Positions 8,087 through 16,666 of a stretch of DNA of 64,000 bases are shown here, piece after piece (the stretch's first letter is position 1; the number at the start of each line of letters is the position of its first letter). Where the stretch lies: NCBI GenBank assembly GCA_900547405.1, contig URGL01000003.1, forward strand, positions 23,965-87,964, in the 5' to 3' direction. Origin of the DNA: an uncultured Eubacteriales bacterium. GTDB lineage: Bacteria; Bacillota; Clostridia; Oscillospirales; Oscillospiraceae. A model generated the notes under the pieces. The model was not told the origin of the DNA and did no database searches. It worked only from the letters and a program-made list of their open reading frames with translations. The translations under genes and the position numbers were made by a program.

Positions 8087-9295
8087 CTAATTGCGTCCGA
8101 GCCAGGTCTGGTTCCGGAAATCGTAGCGTCCGTCAAAGAAGAACCGCTCGTTGACCGCCGCGTGATAACCGGCCAGCAGCGCCCCGGGGACAAAGTCCAC
8201 CAGAGGGGACATCCACCGCTCCGGCGCGGCAGGGATCCGGCAGACGATGGGCTTGATGGCGTGCTCCATGGCGTTGGCACCCAGCACCGCACTGCCGTAG
8301 ATGTTGACAGAGGTATCCACCTTGTGGGGCTCAACCTCAAATTGCTTCGGCTCTGCGTCCGTCACCACCAGGGTGGGGCGGTGCTGCTCCAGGCAGCCCC
8401 CTACGGTATCCAGCATCCGGGACAGGCTCGGGTCGGCCTCATTGACCATCACGATCATGCCGTAGGAGCCGGGATCCCGCTGGAAGAAGCTGATGTGGGC
8501 AAACTCTTCCGAAGTGATGTGGTCGCAGAACACGCCGCCGCACTCGATCAGCTTCTGCTCCACGAACTGGGCGGAGAAGCCCTCGTTCCAGTCGGCAATA
8601 GTCTCGAATTTCCGCAGGTCCTTCATGACACAGGCGGTTTCAAACATCTGGGTATCGATGTCCCCAATGTGCTCCATGAATTCCAGGGTGTAATCCCGGA
8701 TCTGAGCGCCAATCTGGGCGAATCGCTCCTGGGTCAGCTTGCCTCTGCACAGTCCCAGGTAGGCTCCCACCGCGGACAGGGCCACCAGGCTGGCATAGTA
8801 GGACCGGAGTCCCGGCGTATTGCAGCCCTGAGGCGTTTCCACGTCCAGCACCAGCTCCGCCGCTTCCCCGCACCGGGATGCTTTGTTCCCGGTAATGGCA
8901 AGGCTATGCAGTCCCAGGTTCTTGGCCCGCTCCAGGGCCTCCGCCGCCCGGACGGAGTTCCCGCTGAAGCTGATGGAGATCACCAGGACCTCTTCGGGGC
9001 GGTGTCTCTTCAGGATCCTATTTTCCGTATAATATCTGCAAAAATCCACCGCATCCGGTGCGTTGCAGTCATAGATGCCGCTGAGCTCCCGCAGGGCCGG
9101 GCGCATGGCTCCGGCGGCGGAGTAGGAGTCCCCGCAGCCGGTGACGATCACTCTCTGGATCTTCCCGGCAATTTCGGGCGGAAGCATCTCTTTCAGCTTT
9201 TGCAGATCGAAGCACTTTTCTACCTGGACGGCAGCCAGGTCCTTTAATTCCAGCACCTGCTGCGTCACAGAGTTAAAATAGTTTTGTTTGTCCAT
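8087..9295 (-). CDS. SIS-domain sugar isomerase/deglycase-like protein (paralogue 1)
   Basis: 402 residues with two SIS subdomains. The conserved segments are VTGCGDSYSAAG near residue 50, SFSGNSVRAAEALE in the first subdomain, TSEEFAHISFFQRDP with the Glu/His pair, and a C-terminal GALLAGYHAAVNERFFF block. AGGAG precedes the ATG by 6 nt. It follows the first PfkB-like gene by 24 nt and is the promoter-proximal SIS gene. Pairing of a PfkB kinase with a SIS enzyme mirrors fructoselysine catabolism (FrlD/FrlB), so a deglycase or aldose-ketose isomerase acting on the 6-phosphate is a reasonable but unproven guess. Confidence 0.85.
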   Translation of the reverse strand: MDKQNYFNSVTQQVLELKDLAAVQVEKCFDLQKLKEMLPPEIAGKIQRVIVTGCGDSYSAAGAMRPALRELSGIYDCNAPDAVDFCRYYTENRILKRHRPEEVLVISISFSGNSVRAAEALERAKNLGLHSLAITGNKASRCGEAAELVLDVETPQGCNTPGLRSYYASLVALSAVGAYLGLCRGKLTQERFAQIGAQIRDYTLEFMEHIGDIDTQMFETACVMKDLRKFETIADWNEGFSAQFVEQKLIECGGVFCDHITSEEFAHISFFQRDPGSYGMIVMVNEADPSLSRMLDTVGGCLEQHRPTLVVTDAEPKQFEVEPHKVDTSVNIYGSAVLGANAMEHAIKPIVCRIPAAPERWMSPLVDFVPGALLAGYHAAVNERFFFDGRYDFRNQTWLGRN

Positions 9296-9319
9296 CTTGT
9301 TCTCCTGATCTGTCGGCGT

Positions 9320-10264
9320 TTACAGGCCGTACTTCTCTTTGTAGAATGCGTATAACTCCTTGACCTGGGCCTCTGCCTCCTGACGGACCGCCCCAAAATC
9401 GGGAATGACACCGAACTGCCGGATATTCTGGCCGGATGCCACATTGGCGATCACGCCGATCATCAGGGGGTCATATCCCTCGGCATAGGCATACAGCGCC
9501 GCGCCGGTGGAGGTATTGCCGCAGCCGGTGGGATCTACCACAGGCCCGGGGGCCGGGGCCAGCAGATAGGCGCTGTCCGGCGTCACCACATAGGCTCCCC
9601 GCTCGCCCACCCGGAACAGTGTCACGTCCACAGGCAGCTTTTGCAGGTTTTCGATGCAGGCCTGGTCGCCCTCTACATCAAAGAGGTGCTGGGCCTCCTG
9701 GATATTGATGGAGAAGATATCCACATACCGGCAGGCGTAGATCACCTTATCCAGGAACTCCTTCTGGGCACTGGGGCCCTCGATTTCCCACATGATCTTG
9801 AAGCCGTCCCGCTCCTTCACCTTTCCCAGCTGATCCCAAAACACCTTGTCGCAGTTCTGGGCCAGATAGATGCCCTTGGTATCCGCGGAGGTCATCGCGG
9901 CAAAGTCCTGGGGAGAGGTCTTCATATAGCCCAGGTTCTGCATCCACTCGCTGGTGGCAACGATGTCCTGGAACTGGGAGGAGCCGTAGGTACCATCCGG
10001 ATAATACACCAGGTTGCTGTGGTTGCAGCGGTCGCTGACCACCTTCAGTCCCTTGGTTTCAATGCCGTTTTTCGCCACCCAGGGGTCAAACAGGGTGTGG
10101 TAGTCCTCCCCTACCCGGCTGCACTGGGCCACATCATCGGTAAACAGCTTCACGCCGCTGTAGGCAAAGGTAGCCGGGCCGCCGATGCTCTCTCTGGTGT
10201 GCTCGGTGCCGTCCGCAAAGCGGACGGAATCCAGCATCACATTTCCGCCAATGACATATCTCAT
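9320..10264 (-). CDS. PfkB-family carbohydrate kinase-like protein with GCGN in place of GAGD
   Basis: 314 residues and a paralogue of the 5919-6890 product. The N-terminal GGNVMLDSV and GGPATFAYSG blocks form the substrate-side sheet, FRVGERGAYVV is the usual pre-signature strand, and the C-terminal signature is DPTGCGNTSTGA with Asn where the catalytic Asp is expected. GGAGG precedes the ATG by 10 nt. It sits directly behind the ABC permeases, as a kinase acting on freshly imported substrate would. Confidence 0.85.
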   Translation of the reverse strand: MRYVIGGNVMLDSVRFADGTEHTRESIGGPATFAYSGVKLFTDDVAQCSRVGEDYHTLFDPWVAKNGIETKGLKVVSDRCNHSNLVYYPDGTYGSSQFQDIVATSEWMQNLGYMKTSPQDFAAMTSADTKGIYLAQNCDKVFWDQLGKVKERDGFKIMWEIEGPSAQKEFLDKVIYACRYVDIFSINIQEAQHLFDVEGDQACIENLQKLPVDVTLFRVGERGAYVVTPDSAYLLAPAPGPVVDPTGCGNTSTGAALYAYAEGYDPLMIGVIANVASGQNIRQFGVIPDFGAVRQEAEAQVKELYAFYKEKYGL

Positions 10265-10279
10265 AGCACACGTTCCTCC

Positions 10280-11248
10280 TTATTGGGCCTGGGCCTTCTG
10301 TTCGCTGGCCTCCGCTTCTGCCAGCTTCATTCTGGCAGCCTTCAGGCGGCGCTCCTCCTCCATGGACCGGTAGGCGCTGACAATGAAGTACAGCACAATG
10401 ATCAGCAGGAAGGGCAGGGCGGACAGGAAGTAGGAGTCCACAATATAGGGCTTCAGGTAGTTGGTGATGGCGTAGGCCAGGCCGAAGAAGAAGCTCATAA
10501 CGGTGGCACCCACAGGCATGCCGTTGCCAATGGTAGCGGCGGCCATGCCGACGAAACCCCGGTTCGCAGTCATGTTACGGATGAAGAAGTTGTTGTAGCC
10601 CATGGACAGGTACATGCCACCCAGACTGCCGATGGCAGCGGCCAGCACAAAGGCCAGGGTGTAGATCTTTCTGGGGTTGATGCCGACGGACTCCACCGCG
10701 TGGGGGTTCTGTCCGGAGGCGCGGATCCGCAGTCCCAGCTTGGTCCGGAACAGCAGGAACCAGACCACAAAGACCATGACAAGGGCAATGTAGGTAAACA
10801 GGTTATGTCCGGAGAAGATGGCACCGATGATGGGAATATCCTGAATGATGGGGATATTCACGTTGGGCAAGGACAGGCTCTGGATCACACCGGCGGTGGT
10901 GTTCTTGGTGCCTGTTGCCAGGTACACCACAAACACCGTGCCTGCCACCAGGGACATATTCAGAGAGATCGACATGAGGTACAGGTCTACCTTCATAACG
11001 AAGCTGGCGAAGCACAGGAACAGGGCCAGCAGTACGGAGCAGGCCATGCCGCACAGGATACCCAGCCACACATTCTGGAACATGGCGCTGAACATAACGC
11101 CAGCCAGAGAGGAGGTCAGCATCATGGCCTCGGCGGCCATGTTCAGCAGGCCCGCCTGCTGAGAAATCGTAGAGCACAGAGCCACGAAGATCAGAGGCGT
11201 GGAGATACGGATCAGGGAATAGATAAAGTTGGTGATGTAATTCAGCAT
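10280..11248 (-). CDS. BMP-type ABC transporter permease (nucleoside/simple-sugar class), second subunit
   Basis: 322 residues with about eight to ten transmembrane helices and a charged C-terminal tail rich in Glu, Lys and Ala. The family block GLRIRASGQNPHAVESVGIN is typical of the RbsC/BMP permease group used for nucleosides and related compounds. It overlaps the upstream permease gene by 7 nt, so the two are translationally coupled and probably form a heterodimer. With the ATPase and the lipoprotein it makes a complete importer. Nucleoside or nucleoside-like cargo is suggested by family only. Confidence 0.9.
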   Translation of the reverse strand: MLNYITNFIYSLIRISTPLIFVALCSTISQQAGLLNMAAEAMMLTSSLAGVMFSAMFQNVWLGILCGMACSVLLALFLCFASFVMKVDLYLMSISLNMSLVAGTVFVVYLATGTKNTTAGVIQSLSLPNVNIPIIQDIPIIGAIFSGHNLFTYIALVMVFVVWFLLFRTKLGLRIRASGQNPHAVESVGINPRKIYTLAFVLAAAIGSLGGMYLSMGYNNFFIRNMTANRGFVGMAAATIGNGMPVGATVMSFFFGLAYAITNYLKPYIVDSYFLSALPFLLIIVLYFIVSAYRSMEEERRLKAARMKLAEAEASEQKAQAQ

Positions 11249-12363
11249 GACAGGGACTCTCCCTTCTTCGCCTCAGCCTCAGCCTTGCGAGAGATGTTGA
11301 AAATAGCCTTCCGACGGAAGCCGCCCAGGAACTCCTCAGCAGCCACAAACAGGATGATGACGGAGGACAGCATGGTGACCAGCTCGATGGGGATATTGGT
11401 GTTGGCGTTCAGCACGGCAGCCGCCTGGCGGATATAGGCCATGACGAAGGCAGTAACAGGGATGTACAGGGGTTTTTTCTTGGCCATGACCGCCACCAGC
11501 AGGCCGTCCATGCCGACGTTGGTCAAAAATTGCAGATAGTAGGAATCATACAGGCCGAACACTTCCACGGCAGCAGCCGCGCCGGCGAACAGGCCGCCGA
11601 TCAGCTGGGCCAGATACATCATCTTCTTGGCATTGATGCCGGAGTAAATGGCGAACTGCAGATTGTCGCCGCAGATCCGGATCTTCACACCCAGAGGCGT
11701 CCGGTAGTAGAGGATCAGACCGATGATCACGCCGATCACTGCCACCCAGAAGCCGCCGGTAAAGTTGCTTCCGTTCCAGTATCTGGTGAAGCGCATGGCC
11801 GCGGGATAGTTGGCGGTGCCCAGGAAGGAAACGCTGCGGTCTGCCACGGTGCCCTTCAGGATCCACAGTGCCGCGTACAGGCAGAACATATTCATAATGG
11901 TGGAGGTGACCATTTCGTTGGCACCCAGACGCTCCCGGCCAAAGGCGGGGACCATCAGGATGGCCGCGCCGGTGATCATACAGCCGGCCACAATGATAGC
12001 CAGGTTCACGATCTTCGGCAGGCCCGGCATCACATTCAGGCCGAAGGTGGAGCCGAACATCAGCAGCAGGGCGGGCATAGGCGCCAGGTTGATGGCACCC
12101 TCACCGGCCATGTTCAGGCGGCCGGCGGCGTAAATGAAACACATACCCATGCCGGTCAGCATGTAGGAGGCCCATTTTGCCATGACCTGGCCAAAGCGGC
12201 GTCTGGTCATGAAGGGGCCGATCATAAAGTTCTTGACCGCCTCACCGGCGTCGGAACCGCTCATCAGGACAATGACCACGACACAGATCAGGAACGCGAT
12301 CACGATTCCCAAAAATACCCGGAGGAACTCAAAGAAAGAGTCCACTCTTTCAACCTTTTTCAA
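11242..12363 (-). CDS. BMP-type ABC transporter permease, first subunit
   Basis: 373 residues with multiple transmembrane helices. The segment GRLNMAGEGAINLAPMPALL is the conserved early block of BMP-family permeases, and TPLGVKIRICGDN is the cytoplasmic coupling block that meets the ATPase. It overlaps the ATPase gene by 4 nt (ATGA type) and the second permease by 7 nt. The N-terminal helix lies about residues 14-34. Confidence 0.9.
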   Translation of the reverse strand: MKKVERVDSFFEFLRVFLGIVIAFLICVVVIVLMSGSDAGEAVKNFMIGPFMTRRRFGQVMAKWASYMLTGMGMCFIYAAGRLNMAGEGAINLAPMPALLLMFGSTFGLNVMPGLPKIVNLAIIVAGCMITGAAILMVPAFGRERLGANEMVTSTIMNMFCLYAALWILKGTVADRSVSFLGTANYPAAMRFTRYWNGSNFTGGFWVAVIGVIIGLILYYRTPLGVKIRICGDNLQFAIYSGINAKKMMYLAQLIGGLFAGAAAAVEVFGLYDSYYLQFLTNVGMDGLLVAVMAKKKPLYIPVTAFVMAYIRQAAAVLNANTNIPIELVTMLSSVIILFVAAEEFLGGFRRKAIFNISRKAEAEAKKGESLSC

Positions 12364-13910
12364 AACAGATCCCCCATTTCTTCTTTTGTCATCGTTTTAA
12401 CGCCCAGCATGTATTCGCCGAGCTCGTCTGTTGTCAGCTTCTTCAGGTCCGTAAACTGGGCCACAAACTTTCCCTTGTGCATGACCAGCAGCCGGTCGGA
12501 CACTTCCATGATCTCGTTCAGGTCAGAGGAGATCAGCAGAGAGCCGTAGCCCTTTTCCCGGGTGTAGCGGACCAGCAGGCGGCGGATCAGGTCTGTGGTG
12601 CCGATGTCGATGCCTCGGGTAGGCTGGTTGGCCAGGATAAAGTTGGCACCGCTGCAGAATTCCCGGGCAATGATCACCTTCTGGATGTTGCCGCCGGACA
12701 GGAACTTCACGGAGGAGCTGCTGCCGGTACAGGCGATCTCAAATTCCTCGATGCATTGATCCACGAATTTGTTCAGCTCCCGGGTATTCAAAAACAGGCC
12801 CTTTTTGAACTTCTGGTTTTCCAGATAGATCGAGGCGATGTTATCCCGGATGGACAGATTCTGCGCGATGCCGTACTTCATCCGGTCCTCGGAGATATGG
12901 GCCAGGCCCAGATCCCGGATCTGCTTGATGGTCTTGCCCTCCGTCTCGGTGCCGTTGAGCTGGATCTTGCCGTCCGTCCGGTGGAGCAGGCCGGAAATGA
13001 TCTCCGACAGCTCCGTCTGGCCGTTGCCTTCTACACCGGCGATGCCAACCACCTCTCCGGCCCGGATGCCGAAAGTCACGTCGTTCAGCACCCGCTTACC
13101 GATGTCATTGACATAGTTCAGCTTCTCCACATGGAGGATGGTATCCTTGGGCTGGGACTTTTCCTTTTCGATCTCCAGCACCACGTCCCGCTCCACCATC
13201 ATGCGGGAGAGAAGGGCAGGATTCAGGTTCTTGATCTCTCCATGGCCGGTAACCCGGCCGTGCCGCAGCACGGTGCATCGGTCGCAGAGCTCCATTACCT
13301 CTTCCAGCTTGTGGGAGATGAAGATGATGCCGTAGCCCTGCTCCCGCAGCAGCTTCAGCTGCACGAAAAGCTCTCTGGTCTCCTGGGGGGTCAGCACCGC
13401 GGTGGGCTCGTCCAGAATCAGCACCCGGGCGCCGCGGATCAGGGCCTTCAGCAGCTCTACCTTCTGCTTGTAGCCTACGCTCAGGTCCCGGATCAGGCTG
13501 TTGGGGTCTACACCCAGCTGGTACTTGTCGGCGGCTTCCTGAACCATCTGAGTAGCTTTCTTCGTATCGTAGATCTGGCCTGGGCCGGGCTCCATGCCCA
13601 GCATGATGTTGTCCGTCACCGTCAGGTTCGGCACCAGCATAAAGTGCTGGTGCACCATGCCCACGCCCTTGGCAATGGCGTCCAGGGGATTGGCGATCTT
13701 GGTCTCCGCTCCGTCAATATATATCTTTCCTTCCTGGCAGTTCTCATGCCCGAAAAGGATTTTCATCAAAGTTGTTTTACCGGCGCCGTTTTCGCCGATC
13801 AGTGCGTGGATCTCTCCCTCGTTTACAGACAGGGTGACATCTTTGTTAGCCATAAATCCGTTGGGATAAACTTTTGTGATGCCTTCCATTCTCAGCAGTT
13901 CTTTTGGCAT
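12360..13910 (-). CDS. ABC transporter ATPase with two nucleotide-binding domains (simple-sugar/nucleoside type)
   Basis: 516 residues with two ABC domains, as in RbsA/MglA/NupO-type importers. Domain 1 has Walker A GENGAGKTT at 39-47, a signature LSVGYKQKVELL and Walker B LILDEPTAVL. Domain 2 has the degenerate P-loop GVEGNGQTE that is normal for this family, the signature LSGGNIQKV, and ILANQPTRGIDIG. It is encoded 78 nt after the lipoprotein gene, past an intergenic hairpin, and overlaps the first permease gene by 4 nt. It powers uptake of the operon's substrate. Confidence 0.93.
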   Translation of the reverse strand: MPKELLRMEGITKVYPNGFMANKDVTLSVNEGEIHALIGENGAGKTTLMKILFGHENCQEGKIYIDGAETKIANPLDAIAKGVGMVHQHFMLVPNLTVTDNIMLGMEPGPGQIYDTKKATQMVQEAADKYQLGVDPNSLIRDLSVGYKQKVELLKALIRGARVLILDEPTAVLTPQETRELFVQLKLLREQGYGIIFISHKLEEVMELCDRCTVLRHGRVTGHGEIKNLNPALLSRMMVERDVVLEIEKEKSQPKDTILHVEKLNYVNDIGKRVLNDVTFGIRAGEVVGIAGVEGNGQTELSEIISGLLHRTDGKIQLNGTETEGKTIKQIRDLGLAHISEDRMKYGIAQNLSIRDNIASIYLENQKFKKGLFLNTRELNKFVDQCIEEFEIACTGSSSSVKFLSGGNIQKVIIAREFCSGANFILANQPTRGIDIGTTDLIRRLLVRYTREKGYGSLLISSDLNEIMEVSDRLLVMHKGKFVAQFTDLKKLTTDELGEYMLGVKTMTKEEMGDLF

Positions 13911-13935
13911 TCCTGTGCTCCCTCCTCAATGGAAA

Positions 13936-13963
13936 GGGCGAGTGGCGATCTGGCCACTCGCCC
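13936..13963 (-). terminator. Intergenic hairpin between lipoprotein and ATPase genes
   Basis: GGGCGAGTGGC pairs with GCCACTCGCCC, followed on the minus strand by a short U-poor tail. This is the usual place for a partial terminator or 3'-end stabiliser that leaves more binding-protein mRNA than permease mRNA. Confidence 0.6.
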
Positions 13964-13988
13964 GAAAATAAGTGATTGTCAGGTGATC

Positions 13989-15176
13989 TTACTTGGTGAA
14001 TTCAGCGTCAATGTTGTCGCGGTAGGTAGCGAAGTCGTCATAGGTGGGGAAGTCGAAGTAGGAGACTACGTCGATCTCGCCGCTGGCGATCTTGGCGGAG
14101 ATGTCCGCGATCTGCTTCTGCACATCCTCGGGGGTGTTCTGCTTGTACCAGTCGTTCTCAGCCAGGCCGGTGCCGCCTTCGGCTACGCCGTAGGTGTGGT
14201 TGCCGGGCTCAATGCCGGTAGCCTCGCCGTTGATGTTCTGCAGCAGCAGGGCCACGCAGGGCTCAATGTTCTTCAGCATGGAGGTGACCATGGACTTGTA
14301 GCCCTGGACATCGCCGACGGTCTCGAAGTAGGTGTACTGGTCGTAGTCGGTGCCGATGATGAACTTGCCGTTCTCGTAGCCGCCCTTTTCGTCAGCAGCC
14401 TGCATAGCGCCCAGAGAGACGGAAGCGCCCACGTTGTAGACATAGTCGCAGCCATTGTCCATCACGACGTTCACGGACTAGTAGTCGCCCTGAACGGTCA
14501 GCTCGCCCATGTAGGTGTACATAGAATCCACATTCAGGCCCAGGGTCTTCTTGGCATACTTAACGCCGCACAGCCAGCCGGTGCCGAAGTCGTTGGTGAT
14601 GGGGGCGTCCAGGTTGATGACGCAGCCGACCTTGCCGGTCTTGGACATCAGAGCGGAGTAAATACCAACCAGGAAGGAACCTTCGTTCTGAGCAAAGGAA
14701 ACGCCGTAGATGTTGTTGGTGCCGCTGAAGTCGGTGGAGGGGGCGGTATCGTACAGGATGAAGGTGGTGTCGGCCCACTCGCCGCTCTTGGACTTCTCGA
14801 TGACGGTGTCGGAGATGTACCAGCCCATGGCCATGACGTAGTCATAATGCTTGGTATCCAGAGCGTCGATCAGGGAGTTCACAGCCTGAGAGCTGTCGTT
14901 GCCGTACTCAACCAGGGTCACATCGTAGCCGTACTTTTCCTGAGCGGCCTGTGCGGCACGCCAGCCCATGTCGGCCAGGCCGAAGTCGCCGATGTAGGCG
15001 GTGTAGTACAGCATGGTCTTGCCTTCTGCAGCCTTGCCACTGCCCTCAGCGGCAGGTGCCTGCGTATCCGTAGATGCCTTCGTTGTTGCGGGGGTAGAGT
15101 TGCTGCCACTGCCTGCGCAGGCCACAAGGCCCAGACACATAACCAGTGCCAATACCATTGCCAATGCCTTTTTCAT
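13989..15176 (-). pseudogene. BMP-family substrate-binding lipoprotein interrupted by an in-frame TAG
   Basis: First gene of the operon. The N-terminus is a lipoprotein signal ending in LGLVAC (lipid-modified Cys20), followed by a Ser/Thr/Ala linker and the BMP (PnrA/Med-like) periplasmic-binding fold. Codon 233 (14478-14480) is TAG: the frame reads GDY, stop, SVNVVMDNG, and the rest of the domain continues in the same frame to 13989, giving about 394 residues if read through. There is no frame change, so a single substitution explains it. Options are a recent nonsense mutation, a sequencing error or amber readthrough. GGAGG lies 6 nt before the ATG. If the stop is real, the importer lacks a full binding protein. 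Confidence 0.8.
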
Positions 15177-15409
15177 GTTGTGCCTCCTGTTTTGTTTGTT
15201 TTTTTATTTGCTAACGCACATCTGCGTTTATGCACCATACACAAAGAAACCGTTTTTTGTACGAAACTTGTTCTATTTATTTCGCTGCGCTTTTCTGTTA
15301 TTTTCGTGCAGAACTGATATATTCACTTACTATCTTCCTATGTTTTCTGGTATTGCTGTGTATATTTTATAGTTTGTATCATTTTTCGGAAGTGTTTTTG
15401 TGTAACTTC

Positions 15410-15438
15410 ATAGTACACGCAGATGTTCGCAATGTCAA
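15410..15438 (-). promoter_or_regulatory. Promoter of the minus-strand catabolic operon
   Basis: TTGACA (15433-15438) and TACTAT (15410-15415) are separated by 17 bp. Transcription would start near 15403, leaving an unusually long leader of about 225 nt before the lipoprotein ATG. The leader is AT-rich, with a short AACGCA/TGCGTT hairpin at 15212-15227, and I see no known riboswitch in it. Confidence 0.7.
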
Positions 15439-15482
15439 CACCTTTTTTAATTCACACACAAAATAGATTATTTTTGTCATAT

Positions 15483-15517
15483 CAAATGTTCGTTCAAACA
15501 TTTCGAATGTTCATTTC
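15483..15517. promoter_or_regulatory. Overlapping palindromes, possible DeoR-family operator
   Basis: AAATGTT (15485-15491) and AACATTT (15497-15503) form one inverted repeat; AACATT, TCG, AATGTT (15497-15511) form another that overlaps it. TTCG-containing repeats are common in DeoR-family operators. The site lies between the divergent promoters. Binding by the adjacent regulator is inference. Confidence 0.4.
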
Positions 15518-15660
15518 GTCAAATCAGGCCCCTCCGTTTTATGCATTTTGCCGGGATCACCCCTTTTCCGCCCCACACTGTCCGTCACTTTGCCCTTGTT
15601 TATCCCTTCCTTTCCCTTGTATCTTTCCTGAAAAAAATTTCTCTTTTCCCCAATAAGCAA

Positions 15661-15689
15661 TAGACATTCCATGATTTTCCTGTTACAAT
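15661..15689 (+). promoter_or_regulatory. Promoter of the DeoR-type regulator gene
   Basis: TAGACA (15661-15666) and TACAAT (15684-15689) with a 17 bp spacer, about 115 bp upstream of the regulator ATG. Confidence 0.6.
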
Positions 15690-15804
15690 AGGTCTATCGG
15701 TGTTACCGGAGCGGATTTCAAGGTCTGCGCACATGTTTCGCACAAAACGTTCGCTGCGTGTTCGGTCCGGCACACCATTTTGCAAAAGGGAAAGGGCGGT
15801 CATT

Positions 15805-16563
15805 ATGGGCAACGCATCCAGGCGCGATCAGATCTACAGTCTTCTCGAAATTCACGGTCAGCTTTCCGTTTCAGAGCTGGCAGAGCAGTTTCAGGTAACC
15901 GAAACCACGATCCGAAGAGATCTCATTGAAATGGAGGAGCGGGGGGAGATCCTCCGGAAGCGGGGCTTTGCCATTCTGCCGGACCAGGGGCACAATCTCT
16001 CTGTGCGCAGGCGCAATGTATTTCAGGAGGAGAAGCAGCGCATTGCCGCGAAAGCCATGGACCTGTGCCGGGGTGTCCACTCCATTGCCCTGGACTCCGG
16101 CACCACAGTGGAGGAAATGACCCGGCTTCTGTTCTCTGACCTGGCCGACCGGAAGCTGGAGATCATCACCTGCTCCCTGACCACGGCGCTGGAGTCCTGC
16201 AAATACTTTCATACCTACGTGCCCAACGGGATGGTCTTTCCCGGAGAGTTTTCCATCTGCGGCACAGCTATGACGGACTATCTAGAGAACATCACCGCGG
16301 ATATCACCTTCCTGGGCACCAACGGCATTGCCTCCACCTCCGGGCTCACCGTCTCCTATCTGCCCATGCTGGATGTGAAGCACGCCCTCATGAAGTGCGC
16401 CGCCAAGCGGGTCGCCCTTGCGGACTCCTCCAAGTTCACCACCCGGGGCCTGTATACCTTCTGCAAATACGAAGAGCTGGATGTGCTGATCACCGTCCAG
16501 ACCGAGCAGAACGCCCGGGCGCTGGATGAGATCGCGAAAAAAACCGAGATCATTCTCGCCTGA
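15805..16563 (+). CDS. DeoR/GlpR-family transcriptional regulator
   Basis: 252 residues, the usual size for the family. An N-terminal winged helix-turn-helix (about 6-58) has the signature VTETTIRRDL. It is followed by a DeoR C-terminal sugar-phosphate sensor domain with DSGTTVEEM and the late ADSSKF block, which resembles a phosphosugar isomerase fold. The ATG at 15805 is preferred because the HTH begins just after it; upstream sequence is promoter. It is divergent from the SIS/PfkB/ABC operon, so it probably represses that operon and is relieved by a phosphorylated intermediate (inference from family and position). Confidence 0.88.
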   Translation: MGNASRRDQIYSLLEIHGQLSVSELAEQFQVTETTIRRDLIEMEERGEILRKRGFAILPDQGHNLSVRRRNVFQEEKQRIAAKAMDLCRGVHSIALDSGTTVEEMTRLLFSDLADRKLEIITCSLTTALESCKYFHTYVPNGMVFPGEFSICGTAMTDYLENITADITFLGTNGIASTSGLTVSYLPMLDVKHALMKCAAKRVALADSSKFTTRGLYTFCKYEELDVLITVQTEQNARALDEIAKKTEIILA

Positions 16564-16603
16564 TATTGCCGCCGGAATAGGAAGTCCTCCCCGGTTTCTG
16601 TCC

Positions 16604-16631
16604 TTGACATTCCATTGGAAACGGGTATACT
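16604..16631 (+). promoter_or_regulatory. Promoter of the kinase/nucleotidyltransferase fusion gene
   Basis: TTGACA (16604-16609), a 16 bp spacer and TATACT (16626-16631), about 35 bp before the ATG. Confidence 0.7.
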
Positions 16632-16666
16632 AAATACGCAGAAAGAAACATAAGGAGGCAGAACCT

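Noticed and set aside
12477..15317. Very long plus-strand open frame opposite the ABC transporter genes
   Set aside because: It is the antisense shadow of well-supported minus-strand genes; its His/Gln/Val-rich text has no domain and no ribosome site.
15212..15400. Operon leader considered as a thiamine or purine riboswitch
   Set aside because: No THI-box or purine-riboswitch core sequences are present; only a short hairpin can be seen.
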